Assembly (NCBI GenBank): GCA_019614645.1
Contig: JABWDB010000002.1
Span: forward strand, 15,413,501 to 15,477,500
DNA from: Stratiolaelaps scimitus
Lineage: Eukaryota > Arthropoda > Arachnida > Mesostigmata > Laelapidae
Length of the DNA stretch: 64,000 bases
Direction: 5' to 3'
Positions 57,890 to 64,000 of the stretch are shown here, one piece after another. The stretch's first letter is position 1; the number at the start of each line of letters is the position of its first letter. Under the pieces are notes generated by a model. That model searched no databases. It was not told the origin of the DNA and saw only the letters and a list, made by a program, of their open reading frames with translations. The position numbers and the translations under genes are program-made.

Positions 57890-60800
57890 TTTTTGTTTCA
57901 TCCAAGTGAGAGATTGATGAACCTGCGAACTTACTCCATCAGCAAGCACCAAGCTGTTCTACACTTAACAGACGACCACTAGATTGACCTTTACCAAATG
58001 ACTTACTTGTCTGAGAGGAGTATATATTGGATTGGAAAGTAATTGCAAAGTTTCCGCTGGATATTTTCAAAAAGTTCGCCCCCTTCGCGTGGGCGTCTCT
58101 CATTTTGACCGCTAAAGGTACTCTTCTAAAACTACTGAGATTTATCTTATAGGCAGGGTAGGACAGGACCCCACAGTTACTGGGAACTGAGCATAGGTAT
58201 TGGCGTTTCTCACATAATCATTATCAATCACCCGCATCAATTGGGTTCCGTGTCTGAATTGAATCAAACATCCATTCTCGCAAGATCTTACCGTGTTTGG
58301 TGAGATCGTGGTGGAATAATCCACTACGAGTTTCTGCGTCATGGTCGACTTCCCAACGACTTATCTCAACAAATGTGTTTCACTCTATTCAATTCGTCAA
58401 GGTCGTACTATAAGCTATTAAATATCGGTCTGAAAGTGAATACTATCCGATGATGCGATGCGATTATGTAGTATTTCTAAATACTTAGTGGCACTCCAAT
58501 ATGTGAAACTTATTTTTTCTCTTCATACCTCTGGATCATGTCGATAGCCCATATCAATACGACAGCTCATCTATGCATTTAGCAGACGAGGTTATATATT
58601 CTATTTATTATTACCGGGGAAAAAACGCGTCGAACTCTATTTCAAACTATTTCTAGACGAATCGACAGTATATCTTGCCTTAAACGAGCCGAAAAGGCCT
58701 TTGGCAGAAACCGTAGCGCGCCCAGTAACCAGGCACGATCTATGCAGATCGTGTTTTACTCCTATTTTATGCCTTCTTACGAAAGTGAACGATACTTCCA
58801 GGGACGGAAACGCGTCTACTCCCCGCTCTGATGTCGCCATACTCTCTGCTCTGACTTCTCGGCCAGGGTTGGGATATCGAAAAAAAAATGTCCGAACTGT
58901 GTACATTAAATCATGCGCCTGCTCACTGCTCGATTCCGCTCATTTGAGTTCGTAAATCCCTTAATCCTCCGAGTGAAACCTCTCTTCTCGAGTCGAGGGC
59001 CCCATCCACGTAACGGGCTCTTCTTCCGGTTCTTTTGGGATACCTTCGTCAATATCGGCCGCTTTCGACACTTAGACGGCCGAACAATTTTCGTAGATGA
59101 ACCCGCCCATTTCTGACGGCTCTCGGCGGCAGACGCATCCTACTGGTTGTACGTAATAGCGGGGAGCACTATTTTTTCTTGCTTTTATGACGTTTCAACA
59201 ATTTATTGTGCCACCAATATCCGGTAAACATTTGGTGCCCCGTACGAATAAATGAGCCTAGAGCCAAATCCAATCTCAGCTTCGAAAGCTTTTTTGTATG
59301 GAGATAGCGATCTCAGTTGGTTCTTGAAGATATGTGAATAGCGCTAAATTGTATGCTCAAATGTCATCATTCAAGTAGAAAACGCTCGTTGTTATTAATG
59401 TATTATACTTGGATTCGATTTATGGCTTAGAATTAGGCATGACTCAACGTAGCGTTTGTATAAAGATGTCTTTACCTCATATTAGAGATGTCTACTGCAA
59501 AATACCATGGCATGATTATTAATTAATGCACATTGATTTACGTAGCCTAACACGCTTCCAAACCTAGTATTAAACTCAGAGAAATAATCCCCGAATTCTC
59601 CTACGATACAGACCTCGCCTATAGTTTTAAGGACTCACTAGATAGATCTCGCAATGCAGACAGGAGCTCATCCATCCTCATAGAAACTGGTTGCATCTCG
59701 TTGAGTCCCAGCTCTAAATCGCTTTAGGACGCCGTTTGAGATTCTGATCTAGCCTAAATAACACGCATAGCATACGAGTTCCCTTCGTAAACTAGGAGTT
59801 AGGCATCTATATGAGACTGACAATACTCTGCGACAACGGTTCTATTTTTCATCAAAGTCGGCTTCTGAGTGTATCCACGTACAAAGGAATTAGCAATTAT
59901 ATCCTACTCCGCAAGTCTCCGGTATGCACGAGTGGCGCAGTTCACCCTTTATTTTTTTTTGTTCTTCCGAATGAACTCGTCGGATTTGTTGAACTAACTC
60001 ATCTGGAAAAGTCGACTCGTATGACGGCCGCCGTTACATAAGTACTGCGTCATTGGCCCGAGGAAAGGCTCCATGTTTTGTTAGTTTTGCAACTATTCCC
60101 GGCTGCCCGATGCTGCCCGGCTGTTGATGCAGGTTGAGCTAAAAAAAAATCTCACCGGATAAACAGGTATATAATTTTCGAGCGAATTAGCGACAATCCC
60201 TCTATTGTTTGCTACGTTCTTGTTTTGTTGTTCGTCCTTTTCACATTTACTCATTATATTGAAACATTTAATGTATTTTGCTGCAATTAAGCACCGTCGA
60301 TCTAGTCGGATGATAGGCGTTAGCATAATATATAATATTATGAACGAATAATTGAAACCTGAAGTTAATTATCTCCAAATCAAATGTCATCCTCTACGAT
60401 TGTTTCGGCAGTAACAAGAACAAATGCCGCTACATCTTCGAAATCGATAGCGTTGACGATGTTCTGAAGATAGAAGAAGCATATTTACTTTATACATATT
60501 ATCTCGAATAATAGAATGGTAGTGTTGAGTAAATATTAATATATTATTATATATTTCCCTTACTTTCGTCGATGTCTCCGTGGCCGTGTGTCGAATGAAC
60601 TGAGCCGGGTCGAACCCAAATTCACCGTACATTTTATTCAAGGATTCTTTTTGTTCGTATTCTCCTTTCGGCGTCCGAGATAATGCCATTTGTGTTTGAT
60701 ATCAAGAATGACTAATCGGCGAAGGGTTGCGGGCTTGATGGACATGAAAATTCAATTTCATCTGAACTGTGTATAGGGCTGGAACTGGCGACGTTATATA

Positions 60801-63300
60801 GCCTATGGGTGATCGTGGAATAATGCCACTGTGAAACGAATGCATCTAATAAAAATGTACTACTTGTCATGAGTACAAGGCAAGATTAATTGCGTCAGAC
60901 ATACCTCGTAAATTGCGGCGGCCTTGGTCGGCCATCTTTCAATGGACATTAGTACCTCGCTAGATCCCTCTCTAGTGTGGTCAGTGTCAAGTTCCCGGGG
61001 GTAACGATCATGGAGGCAATCCCTTCCGCTTTGCAGAGCTGACTATCGATCACCTTGAGGTCTTTGTTTTTATCTATTTTTCATCTCATTTATTTTCCTT
61101 TCTGAGCCCCTAGCTCAGTTCTCCGCATTATATGAGTATGGATTATGACAGATACTAAACGTTCGCTTAACATGATCAAGCAAATTGAATCAGTCATTTG
61201 GGTATGCACTTTACAAATTTGTATCCTGTATTAATTACGACAATGATTGGCCTCCACTTATATTTGCTGGTCAAAAATCCACTAAAGAAAAAGGGTGCCA
61301 GACATCATAAGGATATCATTAAGAAATCGAAACTATATGAATTCACCCTATCCCAACGCACATTTTCTGGTCGTTATTGGCCAATGTATTTCTGCATACA
61401 GTCTGTCAACGATCTGGCGATCAACATATGATATTTTTGCTAGCCGCCATCTGCCTCTCGTTTCCGGATGTCTATCAATATTTAGCCAACGACCAGCTAT
61501 GCACGTGTCTCCTATTCAATGAATCTTAGAGCACTTAGCCCGATATCTGAACGTTTAAAATGTGCATGTTCAGGCGAATCGTTGAAAACAGGAGTAAAAG
61601 CTCTTCGATCGAATGAGCTTCGTCTCTACCTCCTCCCATCGGTCTGTCTCGGTATAAAATATTCGTGCATTATCAAACTGACGGTGCTCGCCAGACCGCC
61701 ACATACTAATTACGGCAGCTAAACAAATTGTGAGCGCACGTGCTCGGACAATGCATAATTATCGTACAGCAGTCGATGGTGTCAGCTATGTATGCTCAAT
61801 AAGTTATTGCTATATGTTCTCTATTTATCTGGCTGCAAGCCTGGTCCTCATAACAGAATTTCCAGTTATGCGTCGTGTAATAATAATGACAATCAATTCG
61901 CCAATCCCAGAGTTCGTAAGCTGTTCCCGCTGTGCTGCATTCTCATTACCCGAACTCAATCAATATACAGCACAGTAGTATTATCGTCCCCGTATGCTTC
62001 GACCTGTGTCGATACGCGATCAACTATCGATTCTGCAAAAATTAGTCAAAGCACACCTGTCGTGCGATACCTTGTGAACTACACGATACTTACGGCCCAA
62101 CAGACTGACGGGCGAATGTCTATGAGGTGAATTTGTGGTCGTCTTCCATTGCCCTCTCCACGTGTTCAGACATTGGCGGGTTATTTGACCTATAAGGGAT
62201 AAGCATCTCGAAATAGTACTACACTAATTGTGAATGATATCATAAGAAGATTATATAGTCAGCGAAGAGAGAGAGAGAGAGCACCATTATCTATTTTTCC
62301 CATGGGGCTGTTTCTACTGGGCGGTTAAATCAACTTTATTAAATCAGCCGTGTACCTCCCATTCATTAGATCTGTAGATATCATAGATTATGTTGGAAGA
62401 TCCAAGTCGCTTCGCATTGTTCTAGCGAATAGATCTACGACATCTACGAAGAACATCCGAGGGACAGGGTTGCGTCACGTTGTGCTTGAAAATTGCAGTT
62501 TGTCGACCTCATAAATATCAGCAATGTTTATTTGATCGAACATAGAACTCATAAATCTCTGTTCGTCCACTGTTGGATAAACCATTCCTCCATCCTTCCT
62601 ACGCATGCTAGCTCCTCTGGCTGAGCCATGTCGCAACGACATCGATGGGAGGTCGCTTGAAAGCGGTCACATGCCCTTTAACAGGCGAAATCCACGATTG
62701 ATATATGATATAATCACTGGCAAGATTCAGAGGGTAACGCGACGAGTCTGTTCAGATTGTATTTTGCTAGGGACTAAATGTAAAGTTTTTATTGGTTCAT
62801 CAACGAAATTGCAGTTTCGCGACGCTGAATTCGTCTAAATGTCCTTAAACTTAAACCTGTGTCCTCCACCTTTTAACAGCCAGACACTCAGCCGTCCAGC
62901 CGTCCCCGCTTGTGGAGTGTGGGTATCAACTATGTGACTAGTGGAACCGGGGAGGCTGACCCTGGCATGGTGACGTGAGTGGATTGGACTTTAAATCGCC
63001 GGTTATGTATGATGCATTAGTACGTCAGCTAGTGGCGGAGTCAGAAACGTGCACCCAACCCATCTGAACCCGGATCTGCTCAGATCGACCCAGACCGATA
63101 TTGGCATCGTTATTGACGCCATAATTATTGTCATCATCAACCTCAGCATCACCGCCATCACCAGCTCATTCTCAGTACATTGCCGTACCGATACAGAATG
63201 TAATTAGAACAGTCGTGCGTACAGCGTCTGCTGTTGTCTCATCTTTTCATATGCAATACCAATAGCAGTAACATTGAGCGGCACAGAGGAACGCATCGAC
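57890..63300. other. Non-coding stretch, no gene seen
   Basis: AT-rich DNA with chance-length frames. It includes a GA tract near 62265-62282. No further motifs of the retrotransposon were seen upstream of its truncated end. Confidence 0.5.
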
Positions 63301-63338
63301 AAGTGCACCCAGCCACAAGCGCGAGCACGCGCTTCAAA

Positions 63339-63355
63339 CACACACACACACACAG
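63339..63355. repeat. (CA)n microsatellite
   Basis: About eight CA units. Confidence 0.85.
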
Positions 63356-63359
63356 CGAG

Positions 63360-64000
63360 ACGCAAACAGATACACCTGCATTTGTAGTGGGTGCCTAAAA
63401 TATTGGACTCTTCATATTCAACGTCTGCTTCTTTGCTCGTTGGTGGCCCTGTCCCCGCTATTTGTTTCATTACTATCATCAGCTTCGTCATCGTCATCAG
63501 GTTTCAAAGAAAACTATGGCTTTTTCTCATTGCCGCCCACCCTTGTCTATCTCCCTCTATCACCCCATCCTGCTTTGTCTTCTCGTATACACGAGCTATT
63601 ATTCTACAGCGGACGGTGGGCGCATGCGAAGAGAGGTGGCATCCGCAGCGGCAGCAGCAGCAGCGGTAGATTACCAGGGCAGAGTATGTTCGGCTAAAAA
63701 CAAACAATGGCCTTCTTGTTCTCTGCTTTCCAATGCGCTCGTCCAGTAACCGCTACAGCGGCAACAGCAGCAGGACTCTGTCGACAGCCGGCAGCCATCA
63801 CCCATCAAGAGCGCGCACCACTCTCTTCATACGAGGTCCTCTCCTGACAACGCCGTCGGATCTCTTCTTCGTCCACCGGCCGGTGGACGACGGACGGATG
63901 GGTAAGGCCCGACCACCGACCGCGACCCCCGGTTGCCCCCGCTCCCCTCTCGCCCTCTCACATTTGCCCCAAAATCGCAACACTACCAGTGCATCTGCTT
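63360..64000. other. Edge of a GC-rich island
   Basis: GC rises toward the window end, with (CAG)n near 63648-63664. Three plus frames and two minus frames overlap here and none is recognisable. It may be the start of another promoter or UTR region that continues outside the window. Confidence 0.35.

Noticed and set aside
63391..63749. Three overlapping plus frames of 85-95 codons
   Set aside because: All are open because of stop-poor CT/CAG-rich DNA; one ends in poly-alanine from a microsatellite.
1..64000. CRISPR arrays, bacterial operons, phage or restriction/defence systems
   Set aside because: No regularly spaced repeats, ribosome-binding sites or co-directional close-packed genes; the DNA is eukaryotic in character.

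Overview
The window is animal nuclear DNA. Evidence for this is the absence of operon-like gene packing, frequent (GA)n, (AT)n, (CA)n and (CAG)n microsatellites, GT/AG splice-site contexts, two standard eukaryotic tRNA-Leu(CAG) genes, a dead non-LTR retrotransposon and a tRNA-derived short interspersed repeat. The general texture (GC-rich islands of 1-3 kb with GA/CT tracts inside AT-richer DNA) suggests an arthropod, possibly a mite or tick, but nothing seen fixes the lineage. Most of the window looks intergenic or intronic. Almost all open frames are no longer than chance allows at this base composition (roughly up to 160 codons).

Secure content: (1) a tRNA-Leu(CAG) cluster at 21.3-22.2 kb, with two identical intact genes flanking a shortened, diverged copy, all three in duplicated flanking DNA; (2) the 3' part of a CR1/Jockey-type non-LTR retrotransposon on the minus strand at 56.7-57.9 kb, with a reverse-transcriptase YADD box, an open frame of 296 codons, a 3' UTR and a short tandem tail; (3) microsatellites; (4) several inverted repeats and hairpins (10.05, 21.97, 33.6, 44.2, 47.1-47.3, 49.1 and 57.86 kb); (5) a dispersed repeat present twice (20.5 and 51.4 kb) and a tRNA-like repeat at 54.96 kb.

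Tentative content, left to right: a GC-rich island at 4.65-6.95 kb that may hold exons on the plus strand and ends in a strong splice donor; possible minus-strand exon at 13.07-13.30 kb; GC islands at 24.4-25.4 and 27.2-28.2 kb (the second with the longest non-transposon open frame, 269 codons); island at 35.2-36.9 kb; a possible two-exon minus-strand gene at 37.96-38.52 kb facing a plus-strand donor at 38.59 kb; an unidentified minus-strand frame at 41.9-42.3 kb; a plus-strand frame at 46.0-46.4 kb with a cysteine pattern like the NRF (nose-resistant-to-fluoxetine) domain; a broad GC island at 49.5-53.3 kb with a possible exon at 52.8-53.0 kb; and the start of another island at 63.3 kb. None of these has a recognised full domain, so they are given low confidence.

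No operon, CRISPR array, phage or obvious multi-gene system is visible. The most unusual items are the short-variable-arm tRNA-Leu copy with a compensated T-stem, the hairpin next to tRNA copy 3, the two-copy dispersed repeat, and the perfect hairpins.
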